DNA of 64,000 nt from an uncultured Sutterella sp. (GTDB taxonomy: Bacteria > Pseudomonadota > Gammaproteobacteria > Burkholderiales > Burkholderiaceae_F). The stretch lies in contig CAJKSP010000001.1 of assembly GCA_905202595.1 (NCBI GenBank), forward strand, positions 1-64,000, given 5' to 3'. Made by a program: the position numbers and the translations under genes. Below are positions 25,607-34,515 of this stretch, one piece after another. Each line of letters opens with the position of its first letter. The stretch's first letter is position 1. The notes beneath the pieces are model-generated. The model was given only the letters and a program-made list of their open reading frames with translations. It made no database searches and was not told the DNA's origin.

Positions 25607-26506
25607 TCAGCTAAAAATGTCTGCCGCACTCTCCGCAAGCTTGGCTCCTTCACGGATAAGTTGATGAGGACCGCCGCTTTCCGATGAATGAATGTCGCCA
25701 GGCACAGCCCAGACTTCCCGGCCAAAATCAGCTGCTAATCTGGCGCGTCGAACAGCCGGCGAGCATCGTTCGGCCGCAATGACTAAAACGCCTTCAGACA
25801 GCGCCGCACACAGTGCACTGACCTCATTAAGCCGAGCCTCCCGCTCCGACCCAGATGCAGGAATGCCATCTCCTGGCGGATAAGCAGAAAGAAGGAGTCC
25901 ACCTTCCGCAAGAATTTTGCGCTGAAGGTTAAGCGCTGATGCAGGATAGACACGATCTGGGCCGACAGCAAGAACAGCGAGAGCTCCACCGGCTCGCAAC
26001 GCGCCTTCCAACGCCGCCGCTTCTACGCCTGATGTAAGCATGGCTGCTACAGCAGCCCCCTGATAAGCAAGCGCTTCGCCGAACTCGCGCGCATTTTCCT
26101 GCGCTTTATCTGAAGGCTGTTCGGTGCCAGCAGCTGAAATGATTCGTCTTTGCAAAAGCTCTGCATTACCTCTTAACCAAAGCACCAGAGGCGCAAAACC
26201 GCTTTGAATCAACATCATCGGATAATTTGGAGCAGCAATCGGCAGAAGCTGCGTTTGCGGCTGTTCGTTCAGCCAACTGACCGCACGCTCAACCTCCGCA
26301 TCGTTAGCACCTGCGCCAGCGGCTCTCACTGCTTGTGCAAGCGGCATGCCGACAAGTCGCGAAAGCGTTGTCAAATCTGCACGCAGCACCTCTTCGGGCA
26401 GGCCTATTGACTTCATCATCCGCAATGCCGCCCCAGCCGTCATGCCTTTGGCCGACGCAAGTGTCACCCACGCCCAGCTTTCCTCTGCCGTCATGCTTTC
26501 TGCCAT
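25607..26506 (-). CDS. dprA: Divergent DprA-like DNA-processing protein
   Basis: DprA loads RecA on incoming single-stranded DNA during transformation. Position (between topB and def) and the C-terminal pattern GREVWAVPGDIHSSESGGPHQLIREGAKL identify the family. The core is degraded. The Rossmann GSR motif is replaced by AAGTEQ (near residue 122). SGxAxGID is reduced to SGVEAAA. The normally invariant RNR is REARLNE, and SGSLxTA is CSPAVRRA. At 299 aa it is also shorter than most DprA (~360-400). ATG at 26506 with GGAG 6 bases upstream was chosen over an upstream start. The frame is intact, so it may be a repurposed or decaying protein. Confidence 0.75.
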   Translation of the reverse strand: MAESMTAEESWAWVTLASAKGMTAGAALRMMKSIGLPEEVLRADLTTLSRLVGMPLAQAVRAAGAGANDAEVERAVSWLNEQPQTQLLPIAAPNYPMMLIQSGFAPLVLWLRGNAELLQRRIISAAGTEQPSDKAQENAREFGEALAYQGAAVAAMLTSGVEAAALEGALRAGGALAVLAVGPDRVYPASALNLQRKILAEGGLLLSAYPPGDGIPASGSEREARLNEVSALCAALSEGVLVIAAERCSPAVRRARLAADFGREVWAVPGDIHSSESGGPHQLIREGAKLAESAADIFS

Positions 26507-26672
26507 GCTCTTCTCCGGTCGCCTCCGATCATTGGCACCTATAATCATTCCTTCTTTAGCAAGCTGTGCCCTCCGGTTGCGAGGTCGCGCTTTCCTTGCC
26601 TAAACCGACAGATTAAAGAAAGAAGAGAACCCTGCCCCTCATGCAGGCCGTTTTCTTCAGGAGTCACGCGCC

Positions 26673-27209
26673 TTGGCCAAGCTAGCGATCATCCAATACC
26701 CAAATCCAGTTCTCGCCGCAAAGGCCGAACCAGTCACCATTTTTGACGAAACGCTGAAAAAGCTCGCAGATGACATGGCAGAAACCATGTATGACGCGCC
26801 GGGCGTCGGCCTTGCTGCTCCGCAGGTCGGTGTTTTGCAACGCCTCATTGTCGTTGATGTGACCGACGAAAAAAACGGCCTGTACGTGCTAGTCAATCCC
26901 AAGGTCCTGTGGAAAGGAGACGAGCTAGTGGATCATGAGGAAGGCTGTCTTTCTCTCAAAGGGCTCTATGAACACGTAAAGCGTCCTAATGCTGTACGTG
27001 TTGAGGCGCAAGATCTGACAGGCAAAACCTTTCAGATTGAAGCGACAGGTCTTCTCGCCATCTGCTTGCAGCATGAAATTGATCATCTAGACGGCATCGT
27101 CTTCATCGACCACCTGAGCCGTCTTAAGAAAGATCGCGCCTGCACAAAGCTCCGCAAGCTACGCCGTGAAGAAAAACATAAGCTCGAAGAAGAGACTCAT
27201 AGCCGCTGA
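26673..27209 (+). CDS. def: Peptide deformylase
   Basis: Removes the N-formyl group from new proteins. All three metal-site motifs are present: GVGLAAPQ near residue 45, EGCLSL near 90 (Cys ligand) and QHEIDHL near 133 (HExxH). The start is TTG (TTGGCCAAG) with CAGGAG about 8 bases upstream; no ATG fits. The length of 178 aa is normal. It lies near fmt, its functional partner that adds the formyl group. Convergent with the hydrolase gene, 10 bases away. Confidence 0.95.
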   Translation: MAKLAIIQYPNPVLAAKAEPVTIFDETLKKLADDMAETMYDAPGVGLAAPQVGVLQRLIVVDVTDEKNGLYVLVNPKVLWKGDELVDHEEGCLSLKGLYEHVKRPNAVRVEAQDLTGKTFQIEATGLLAICLQHEIDHLDGIVFIDHLSRLKKDRACTKLRKLRREEKHKLEEETHSR

Positions 27210-27219
27210 GCACAAACCT

Positions 27220-28131
27220 TCACGCGGGATGTGCATGGCAGTGCGCAGCAATCCAAGACGCATAGCGCCCCATTAGCATTGCCGGGAGGGAATGCCCGAG
27301 CCCTTCTATAGGAATGAGCTTTGCCCCCGGGATGAGACGTGCCGTTTCTTCCCCTGCTGCAAAAGGCAGAAGCGGATCGTCCATGCCGTGAATGACAAGG
27401 GTTGGCACTCGTATTTGGCTTACCTGACGCGAACGGTTGCCGCTGGCAAGAAGCGCTATGAGTTGTCGTGTAGCTCCGTCAGAATCTAAAGCCATCTGCG
27501 GTGCCTTTTTGACCGCTTCGTCGATATCGGCCGCGCTAGGCCTGTACTTCCACCCTGAAAGCGCTATCAGCACCCGCTTGAAATACGCCCGCACGTCCGC
27601 TTCATCTGAACCGCCAGCACGACTGAGCACCGCTGCAATGGCCCGCAGTCTTCCTAGACCGGTTCGAGGATTCCCTACGGCCGAAGAAATAGAGGTGAGA
27701 GTGGCCGCTCGATTAGGGCGCTGAAAAGCAAACACTTGAGCAATCATACCGCCCATAGACATCCCGGCAATATGCGCTCGGCGGATGTCGAGTGCATCCA
27801 GAAGGCGCTCCAGGTCAAGTGCCATATCTTCAAGTGCATATTCTGCTTCAACAGGTCGTCTCAACAGTGTTTGCGCAATCGCTTTCAACGCAGCGCAACG
27901 ATCGGGCTGCCAGCTTGTCCAGCGGCTGGAAGCCCCGCTGTCACGGTTATCGGGCGTAATCACTTGAAACCCTTCGGCAAGCAAACTCGAAATTAGCACC
28001 TGGGGCCAAGCTTCCATTGACATGCCAAGCCCCATGAGCAACACGATCGCCGGAGCCTGCGGATCACCGTAGCGCCGATAAGCATATGCCAAGCCGCCGT
28101 TGGCAAGAATCTCCTTCGGCAATTCCATCAT
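27220..28131 (-). CDS. Alpha/beta-fold hydrolase
   Basis: A 303-aa hydrolase, probably cytoplasmic. The nucleophile elbow GMSMGG (Ser near residue 123) is preceded by the oxyanion region LMGLGMSMEAWP. The acid VIHGMDDPLLPF (near 252) and the histidine GLGHSLP (near 280) complete the triad. The substrate cannot be inferred; related proteins are esterases or lactonases. ATG at 28131 follows GGAGAG. It is inserted between def and fmt, which are usually closer together. Confidence 0.85.
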   Translation of the reverse strand: MMELPKEILANGGLAYAYRRYGDPQAPAIVLLMGLGMSMEAWPQVLISSLLAEGFQVITPDNRDSGASSRWTSWQPDRCAALKAIAQTLLRRPVEAEYALEDMALDLERLLDALDIRRAHIAGMSMGGMIAQVFAFQRPNRAATLTSISSAVGNPRTGLGRLRAIAAVLSRAGGSDEADVRAYFKRVLIALSGWKYRPSAADIDEAVKKAPQMALDSDGATRQLIALLASGNRSRQVSQIRVPTLVIHGMDDPLLPFAAGEETARLIPGAKLIPIEGLGHSLPAMLMGRYASWIAAHCHAHPA

Positions 28132-28347
28132 GTAGCTCTCCAAAGCAGATTTGAAGAAACGCCCGACAGCCACCTCAACGCATTACTGCAGGCACTTCTT
28201 TCATGCATTATTAGCCGAACCTCTAGAATGAGGCCCATCCGCCGCAGTTTGGCCGAACGGCGGAGGGTGGCTCTTAAAAGATGAAGCCCCTCCCAACACG
28301 TTTGAGGCCGTTCGCGCTTCAAAGCGCCTTCCTGAGGTTCTTTTTTT

Positions 28348-29310
28348 ATGAAGATCATCTTCGCCGGTACACCGGACTTTGCCGCAGAGGCGCTTCGCGC
28401 GCTCCTTGATGCAGGGCACAATGTTTCGCTCGTTCTCACGCAGCCGGATCGACCTAGCGGACGTGGCATGAAGCTCACAGAAAGTCCAGTCAAAACGCTT
28501 GCCCAAATGCAGGGCATTGAAGTGCTGACACCTGCGACCCTCAGTCTGAAGCGCGCTCCTGCAGAAAGCGCAGCTATCTATGAAAGGCTACGCGCCGAAA
28601 AAGCAGATCTGCTCGTCGTCGCCGCCTATGGTCTCATTCTTCCTCAACCGGTTCTCGACTGCGCTCAAGGCATCGGACGCAACAGCTCCATTCGCGCGAT
28701 CAACATCCATGCGAGCCTGCTGCCGCGCTGGCGCGGCGCCGCCCCCATTGCTCGTGCCATTGAAGCGGGTGATACCGAAGCCGGCATTACTCTCATGAAA
28801 ATGGAGCTTGGGCTTGACACCGGCCCAATGATCGCGAAAGTCTCAACGCAGATATCGGCTAGCGACACAACTGCCTCTCTGACGAAGCGCCTTGCAGAAA
28901 TGGGCGGCAAACTCCTCTGCCAAACGCTTGAGCACCCAAATGACCTCATCTGCGAGCCTCAGCCCACCGACGGTGTCACCTATGCAGAGAAACTGCTTAA
29001 AAGCGAAAGCCGTATCCGCTGGCAGGAAAATGCCTACGCGATTGAGCGTCGGTTGCGCGCCTTCACCCCATTTCCAGGCCTTCACTTCGATAAAAACGAT
29101 ATGGCCGTCAAACTTTGGGCCGCAGAAGCCTTGCCAGACAACGACGGCGCAGCACCTGGCACCGTGCTTAATACCAAAGGCGCTCTTACGGTGGCCTGTG
29201 GCAACGGCGCTCTCAAGATGACCGTGCTGCAAAAGCCGGGGAAGGCACGCATGCCGGCGTCTTCATTTCTCCAAAGCCTTCCCTTTAGCGTCGGCGAGGT
29301 GCTACCGTGA
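28348..29310 (+). CDS. fmt: Methionyl-tRNA formyltransferase
   Basis: Formylates initiator Met-tRNA using 10-formyltetrahydrofolate. The N-terminal formyltransferase fold has IIFAGTPDFA and the folate/catalytic segment INIHASLLPRWRGAAPI with Asn, His and the SLLP motif, plus the catalytic Asp in MELGLDTGPM. The C-terminal tRNA-binding OB domain begins near residue 208. At 320 aa it is normal length. Its TGA stop overlaps the GTG start of rsmB, so the two are translationally coupled. Confidence 0.95.
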   Translation: MKIIFAGTPDFAAEALRALLDAGHNVSLVLTQPDRPSGRGMKLTESPVKTLAQMQGIEVLTPATLSLKRAPAESAAIYERLRAEKADLLVVAAYGLILPQPVLDCAQGIGRNSSIRAINIHASLLPRWRGAAPIARAIEAGDTEAGITLMKMELGLDTGPMIAKVSTQISASDTTASLTKRLAEMGGKLLCQTLEHPNDLICEPQPTDGVTYAEKLLKSESRIRWQENAYAIERRLRAFTPFPGLHFDKNDMAVKLWAAEALPDNDGAAPGTVLNTKGALTVACGNGALKMTVLQKPGKARMPASSFLQSLPFSVGEVLP

Positions 29311-30671
29311 ATGCCAACCGAACAGAACGAATGCTGCAAGCCCCGCTTGCGCTACTGATCGTTCGCGCAGCTTCTGTACGCCGTCTAATGGCTGAAGAAG
29401 GCTTTTCCATGCCGAATGCGCTCTCGCAAGCCTCTTCTGGACTGCCATCCCAAGGCCGAAGTGCATTGCAATCCATTGCTTACTTGTGCGCACGGCATCG
29501 CGCGCTAGCCGCTGCTGCGGTCGACCGCTTGGTGTCCAAACGACCCAATGCTGCCGTAAGCGCCATTCTTGAAACGGCTCTATCGCTTCTTTTTGCTCAA
29601 ACTTATTCGGACTTTACGATCGTCAATCAGGCAGTGATTGCCATCCGTTCAGATCGCCGAACCGCTCGATTTGCTGGCCTGACTAATGCCGTGCTTCGAC
29701 GTGCGGTCAAGGAGCGCGAAACGCTTGTGCCATCGCTTGAAGCTGATGACGACGTACGCTTCAACGCCCCGGACTGGTGGATTAAGCGCGTGCGCCAAGC
29801 GCACCCAGAAGCGGCAGAACGCATTCTTTCGCTTTCTGCCAAACATCCGCCAATGGTCTTGCGCGTCAACCGCCGCCGCATTACACCGGAAGCTTATCTA
29901 GACAATCTTGCCCAAGCAGGCATTACCGCTTGGCGCATTGGACCGGAGGCCGTGCTTTTAGCATCCCCCAAGCCCGTGCATGAAATCCCGGGATTTTCCG
30001 ACGGACTTGTTTCGGTACAAGATGCTGGCACGCAGCTTGCTGCTCATCTGCTGCCGGCAGGCAACGGTGACCGAGTCCTAGATGCCTGCGCAGCACCGGG
30101 AGGCAAGACTGCGCATCTTCTCGAGTTGCACGACCTCAAGATGACGGCTCTTGAAATTGATCCCAGCCGTACGAAGCTTATCCGAGAAACGCTTGACCGT
30201 CTTGGTCTCGTGGCTGATATCCACACCGCCGATGCTGCCGATGTCAAACTATGGTGGAACGGCATCCCCTATGACCACGTGCTGCTCGATGCGCCTTGTA
30301 CTGCCAGTGGCATCGTCCGCCGGCAGCCAGATGTGCCTTGGTCGCGTCGACCCGCAGACATCAACGCCTTAGCCGCCCGTCAGAAGCGCCTACTTGATGC
30401 ACTCTGGCCCGTTGTGCGATCCGGCGGAACGCTCCTCTTCTGTACTTGCTCCATTTTCCCTGAAGAAGGGCCGCAACAAGCCGAATCTTTCCTCAAACGC
30501 CATCCTGATGCCGTGCCAGTACCTATTGGCGGGAATGCGAACGGTATGATGATTCTGACGCCAGCAGAAGCACAGGCCTCCAGCGTCAATCAGCATGACA
30601 ATTGGGAACCGCAAGCCGAGCCCCCGGTGCATGATGGCTTCTTTTATGCGCTTTTTAGAAAAAAGGCCTGA
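29307..30671 (+). CDS. rsmB: 16S rRNA m5C967 methyltransferase RsmB
   Basis: SAM-dependent methyltransferase (Sun/Fmu) for C967 of 16S rRNA. An N-terminal NusB-like RNA-binding domain (residues ~10-150) is followed by the Rossmann domain with DACAAPGGKTAHLLE (motif I). The two catalytic cysteines lie in DAPCTASGIVRR and LLFCTCSIFPEEG. The GTG start overlaps the fmt stop by four bases. Length 454 aa is in the normal range. Confidence 0.95.
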   Translation: MNANRTERMLQAPLALLIVRAASVRRLMAEEGFSMPNALSQASSGLPSQGRSALQSIAYLCARHRALAAAAVDRLVSKRPNAAVSAILETALSLLFAQTYSDFTIVNQAVIAIRSDRRTARFAGLTNAVLRRAVKERETLVPSLEADDDVRFNAPDWWIKRVRQAHPEAAERILSLSAKHPPMVLRVNRRRITPEAYLDNLAQAGITAWRIGPEAVLLASPKPVHEIPGFSDGLVSVQDAGTQLAAHLLPAGNGDRVLDACAAPGGKTAHLLELHDLKMTALEIDPSRTKLIRETLDRLGLVADIHTADAADVKLWWNGIPYDHVLLDAPCTASGIVRRQPDVPWSRRPADINALAARQKRLLDALWPVVRSGGTLLFCTCSIFPEEGPQQAESFLKRHPDAVPVPIGGNANGMMILTPAEAQASSVNQHDNWEPQAEPPVHDGFFYALFRKKA

Positions 30672-30714
30672 CAGCTGCGCGCTCGCGCCGTCACCTTAGG
30701 AATTCTCCCCTGAC

Positions 30715-31341
30715 ATGCCTGCCTCGCATTCTCATCGGACTCATGTTGCTCAGCGCATCACCGCAATGGTTATTCCAGCGGTGCTTGCAGCCGTTGCGCT
30801 TGTCCAAGCAGCCTGCGGCGCTGAAGCGACTCTCATGAGTGCACAGATGACGCGCGACGAGCCGGGTGAGCGTCCTGGAATTTTCATCGCAGCGCACTAC
30901 GAATTCGATTTGCCGCAACCCCTTCTCGATGCCCTTCACCGCGGCATTCCGCTTTATTTTGCACATGAATTCTCGCTGGTTAAAGAACGATGGTATTGGT
31001 TTGATAAAGAAACAGATGATGCTAAGTTCATCATCCGCTTGGCTTTCAACCCGCTTACGCGCCGTTACGGCGTTTCCTACAGCGGCCTTTCTTTAGGTTT
31101 TGATTCCATCGAGCAGGCCCTTCCCCTCATCAAGAGCATTCGCCGCTGGCGCGTAGCACCAACCAACGCCATCCCGTCCCAAAACGGCTATGAAGCGCAG
31201 CTACGCTTCTACCTAGATACAAGCAAACTTCCCAAGCCCATGCAAGTGACGAACGAAGGGAATGAAGACTGGACGATAGACAGCGGCTGGCAGCATATCG
31301 TCATTCCGCCGGAAGTCGTTGACAACAATAAGGAGGACTGA
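30715..31341 (+). CDS. DUF4390 protein, exported
   Basis: A 208-aa protein of the DUF4390 family, which in Burkholderiales sits between rsmB and the NtrY-like kinase gene. The N-terminus carries a hydrophobic signal-like segment (AMVIPAVLAAVALVQAAC, about residues 16-33). The mature part has the family pattern HYEFDLPQPLLDALHRGIPLYFAHEF and YWFDKE. Function is unknown. It directly precedes the kinase gene and is probably co-transcribed with it. Confidence 0.82.
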   Translation: MPASHSHRTHVAQRITAMVIPAVLAAVALVQAACGAEATLMSAQMTRDEPGERPGIFIAAHYEFDLPQPLLDALHRGIPLYFAHEFSLVKERWYWFDKETDDAKFIIRLAFNPLTRRYGVSYSGLSLGFDSIEQALPLIKSIRRWRVAPTNAIPSQNGYEAQLRFYLDTSKLPKPMQVTNEGNEDWTIDSGWQHIVIPPEVVDNNKED

Positions 31342-31345
31342 GGCA

Positions 31346-33625
31346 ATGCCTAACTGGCTGCGCTACGGCTTCCTAGCTGCACTGACGCTTGCCGGCGTTT
31401 CCATCTTCGGACTAGCCGCCACGGCTTCCGACTCCCGACATTTTGAACGCTGGTATCCAGCGCTCGTAATCGTCAATCGCGTCATCGTCGTTCTGCTCTT
31501 CGCAATTGTCATTGCCATGGCTGCACGCCTCTGGCAGCGCTTCCGCTCTCATGAATACGGCGCGCATATGACAACGCGGCTTGCGCTCCTCATGATGCTG
31601 CTGGCCTTCGTGCCATGTTTCACGATCTACCTCGTTTCAAACGCCTTCATTTCGCGTTCAATCGATTCGTGGTTCGATGTTCGCGTTGAGAAAGCACTGG
31701 ATTCAGGCGTGACCATCACGCGCGGCATTCTCACTCAGCAGCAACAACAAACTGAATTGGCTGCAAAGCATATGGCGGAAATGCTGTCCAACACTCCCGC
31801 TTCGTTGCTTATGAGTGATTTGATGCAGCTACTTGAAGGGCATCCCAACATGGAGGCGCTTATTTTTCTTGGGAACGGCACCGCCGTTGCTGCTGCCGGA
31901 TCCAAGATCAATGTGATGCTGCCGGATCTGCCAACGCCCATGCAACTGCAGACCGTAAGGACCGCCGGCATCTACAGCGTGATTGATGGCGAAGCAGATG
32001 AAAGTACCGATCCTGTTCTCGGCACTCACAATCTTTCTATCCGCGTCATTGTGCCAATCCCCTCGATTGCATCACACATTGAACGCCTGAATGACGACAG
32101 CAAGCTCTCAGATATTGCGTTGCTACCGTCTTCTGGACAGCAACAGCTTTATTTGCAGGTTGTACAGCCTGTCTCTAATGAAACGACGCAGAATGCAGCC
32201 GAGCTTCTCGCTGGCTATCGCGACTATCAGACGCTTATGCTCTCTCGCGCCTCATTGCAGACTATCTACACCAACACGCTTTTCCTGGTGCTGTTACTCT
32301 CTGCATTCGGTGCCATTGCCGCCGCACTCGCTTTCGCACGCAAAACGGTTGAACCAGTAATGCAACTGGAACAAGGTACGCGTCGAGTAGCCGACGGCAA
32401 CTTCCAGCCTATTCGAGAGTTCACTGGCAACGGTGAAATCAATGTGCTCACGCAGTCTTTCAATACAATGATTCGCGAGGTTGCAGAATCACGTCGCGGC
32501 ATTGAAGAGCAGCGCCGAAAAGCAGAACAAGCGCAGGCCTATCTCGAACGCATTTTGGGTAGCATTTCTTCCGGCGTACTAGTACTGAACCGACGCTTTC
32601 AAACAATTTCGGCCAATGCCAGCGCCCGAACCATTCTCGGCGATAGGCTGTGCAGACCTGCTTCTGCACTGGATAAAGAGCTTCCCGATCTTGTGCAGCG
32701 GCTTCAAAGCGTACAGCTTTCTCTCGATCTCGGCGCGGAAAACATTGCGGGTCTCGAATATTCTCTGAAGCGGAGCGATCGGGAGATCCCGCTCTTCATC
32801 AAAGCATCATCTATGCCGCTTTCTGAAGGTGAAGCTGCCATAGTGCTCGTCTTTGATGACGTGACAGATCTGATGGAAGCTCAGCGTGCAACCGCCTGGG
32901 GGGAAGTCGCACGCCGGCTTGCTCACGAAATTAAAAACCCGCTAACCCCCATCCGTCTCACTGCTGAAAGACTCGAATTAAGGTTGGAAAGCAAGCTACA
33001 GAGCTCCGAAGATCGAGCCATGCTCAAGCGCTGCATCGAAACCATCACGACCCAAGTTGATGCACTGAAGCAAATGGTCAATGATTTTCGAGAATATGCC
33101 AAACTTCCTGCAGCCAAACTCGCAGCGCTCAACCTAAATGAATTCATTAAAACTACCGCCGCACTTTATGACGAAGCGGGTACACCTTTAACGCTTCAGC
33201 TTTCACCAGATCTTCCATTGATTGAAGCTGATCCCGCACAGCTGCGACAGGTGCTGCATAATTTAATTTCTAACAGCATTGACGCCGCTGAGGGCGACCG
33301 CCCAGAAATTACGGTGCAAACAGACAAAGTCGCAGGTGCTGCCGGCTCAAGCGCCGTGCGGCTCCGTATCAGCGACAATGGCGCCGGCTTCAGTGAAGAC
33401 ATCCTCAGCCGCGCATTCGAACCATACATTACGACCAAGCCGACCGGAACCGGCCTTGGACTGCCAATGGTTAAGAAAATTTTGGATGAGCATCAAGCAG
33501 CGATCCATCTTTCGAACCGCACAGATCCAACCGGTTTTCTGATCCTCGGCGCTCAGGTGGATATCCTCTTCAAGCACCTCGCGCCCGGCGCCTCTGCAGC
33601 GCCCGCCGCCCATACGACAAGCTGA
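31346..33625 (+). CDS. ntrY: NtrY-like membrane sensor histidine kinase
   Basis: A 759-aa sensor kinase, with membrane helices near residues 5-25, 38-62 and 80-105, then a large extracytoplasmic region and another helix near 310. HAMP follows (RKTVEPVMQLEQGTRRVADGNF), then a PAS region. HisKA has phospho-acceptor His527 in ARRLAHEIKNPLTPIRL. The ATPase has N, G1 and G2 boxes (LHNLISNSIDAAE, ISDNGAGFSED, GTGLGLPMV). ATG at 31346 has AAGGAGGA 8 bases upstream and is preferred to the TTG at 31319. It is followed after 6 bases by its response regulator. The NtrYX signal is often nitrogen- or redox-related; the actual stimulus is unknown. Confidence 0.9.
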   Translation: MPNWLRYGFLAALTLAGVSIFGLAATASDSRHFERWYPALVIVNRVIVVLLFAIVIAMAARLWQRFRSHEYGAHMTTRLALLMMLLAFVPCFTIYLVSNAFISRSIDSWFDVRVEKALDSGVTITRGILTQQQQQTELAAKHMAEMLSNTPASLLMSDLMQLLEGHPNMEALIFLGNGTAVAAAGSKINVMLPDLPTPMQLQTVRTAGIYSVIDGEADESTDPVLGTHNLSIRVIVPIPSIASHIERLNDDSKLSDIALLPSSGQQQLYLQVVQPVSNETTQNAAELLAGYRDYQTLMLSRASLQTIYTNTLFLVLLLSAFGAIAAALAFARKTVEPVMQLEQGTRRVADGNFQPIREFTGNGEINVLTQSFNTMIREVAESRRGIEEQRRKAEQAQAYLERILGSISSGVLVLNRRFQTISANASARTILGDRLCRPASALDKELPDLVQRLQSVQLSLDLGAENIAGLEYSLKRSDREIPLFIKASSMPLSEGEAAIVLVFDDVTDLMEAQRATAWGEVARRLAHEIKNPLTPIRLTAERLELRLESKLQSSEDRAMLKRCIETITTQVDALKQMVNDFREYAKLPAAKLAALNLNEFIKTTAALYDEAGTPLTLQLSPDLPLIEADPAQLRQVLHNLISNSIDAAEGDRPEITVQTDKVAGAAGSSAVRLRISDNGAGFSEDILSRAFEPYITTKPTGTGLGLPMVKKILDEHQAAIHLSNRTDPTGFLILGAQVDILFKHLAPGASAAPAAHTTS

Positions 33626-33631
33626 GAACTT

Positions 33632-34489
33632 ATGACACAGCCAGAAATCTTGGTAGTGGACGATGAGCCCGGCATTCGGAACGTCCTCTCGGAAATTCTT
33701 CGCGACGCCGGCTATTGGGTGACAACGGCAGCCGACGCCTCCGAGGCGCTAACGCTAGTAAGCGCCGGTCGGCGCTTCAGCTGCGTGCTTCTCGATATTT
33801 GGATGCCAGGCATGGATGGCCTGCAATTGTTGCAGGAGTGGAAGAAGCGCGGCCAACTGGCCTTCCCTGTCATCATGATGTCAGGTCATGCGGCCATCGA
33901 ACAGGCCAGGCAAGCAGTTGAAACGGGAGCTATGGCTTTCTTGGAGAAACCCATATCGCTGCGTAAGTTACTTGACACCATTCGAAGCGCCCAGGTGAAG
34001 TGGAGCAATCTTCTTACCAATGTCTCTTCATCAGCCGTGCCCGCACACAAGCGGGACAGCCTTTCGCCAGCCGAACGCGAACGGCTTGGACTGCCTCCGC
34101 CGAAGCTGCCAGTCTACGAAATTCCAGACCTTCAGCTACGCCTTGACTTCAACAAGCCCTTCCGCGAAGCGCTACTCGACTTCGAACGGGCTTATTTCCT
34201 GACAGTGCTGAGATTTGAAAACCTTTCAGTAGCAGGTTTGTCGCGGCACTCAGAAATGGAGCGGACTCACTTGTACCGCAAAGTCCGCTCGCTCGGCCTT
34301 GACCTGGAAGCTTTCCGACAAGCTGCTAGGGAAGGTTGCGCAAACGACTTCAGCCGCTTTATCAAGGATCCGCCCAAGAAAAGCGGCGAAAGCATTGATA
34401 AATGGACGCCGAGCGATGAACCGCCTGCTCCGACGATTCGCATTACTTCGCCGGTAGATTCTCATGACAACTCTCAGCACAATCAATAA
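33632..34489 (+). CDS. NtrX-like response regulator lacking the AAA+ domain
   Basis: A 285-aa regulator. The receiver domain covers residues ~1-120, with acidic pocket VVDDEPG, phospho-acceptor Asp55 (LLDIWMPGMDG) and the Lys in EKPISLRKLL. A ~50-residue linker leads to a Fis-like helix-turn-helix (FERAYFLTVLRFENLSVAGLSRHSEMERTHLYRKVRSLGLD). Classical NtrX (~450 aa) has a central sigma-54-activating ATPase between these parts. No Walker A, GAFTGA or Walker B is present here, so sigma-54 activation is not expected. It forms a two-gene unit with the kinase and precedes trkA. Confidence 0.88.
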   Translation: MTQPEILVVDDEPGIRNVLSEILRDAGYWVTTAADASEALTLVSAGRRFSCVLLDIWMPGMDGLQLLQEWKKRGQLAFPVIMMSGHAAIEQARQAVETGAMAFLEKPISLRKLLDTIRSAQVKWSNLLTNVSSSAVPAHKRDSLSPAERERLGLPPPKLPVYEIPDLQLRLDFNKPFREALLDFERAYFLTVLRFENLSVAGLSRHSEMERTHLYRKVRSLGLDLEAFRQAAREGCANDFSRFIKDPPKKSGESIDKWTPSDEPPAPTIRITSPVDSHDNSQHNQ

Positions 34490-34515
34490 TGCTTGAGAAT
34501 CCCACATAAACCGTT

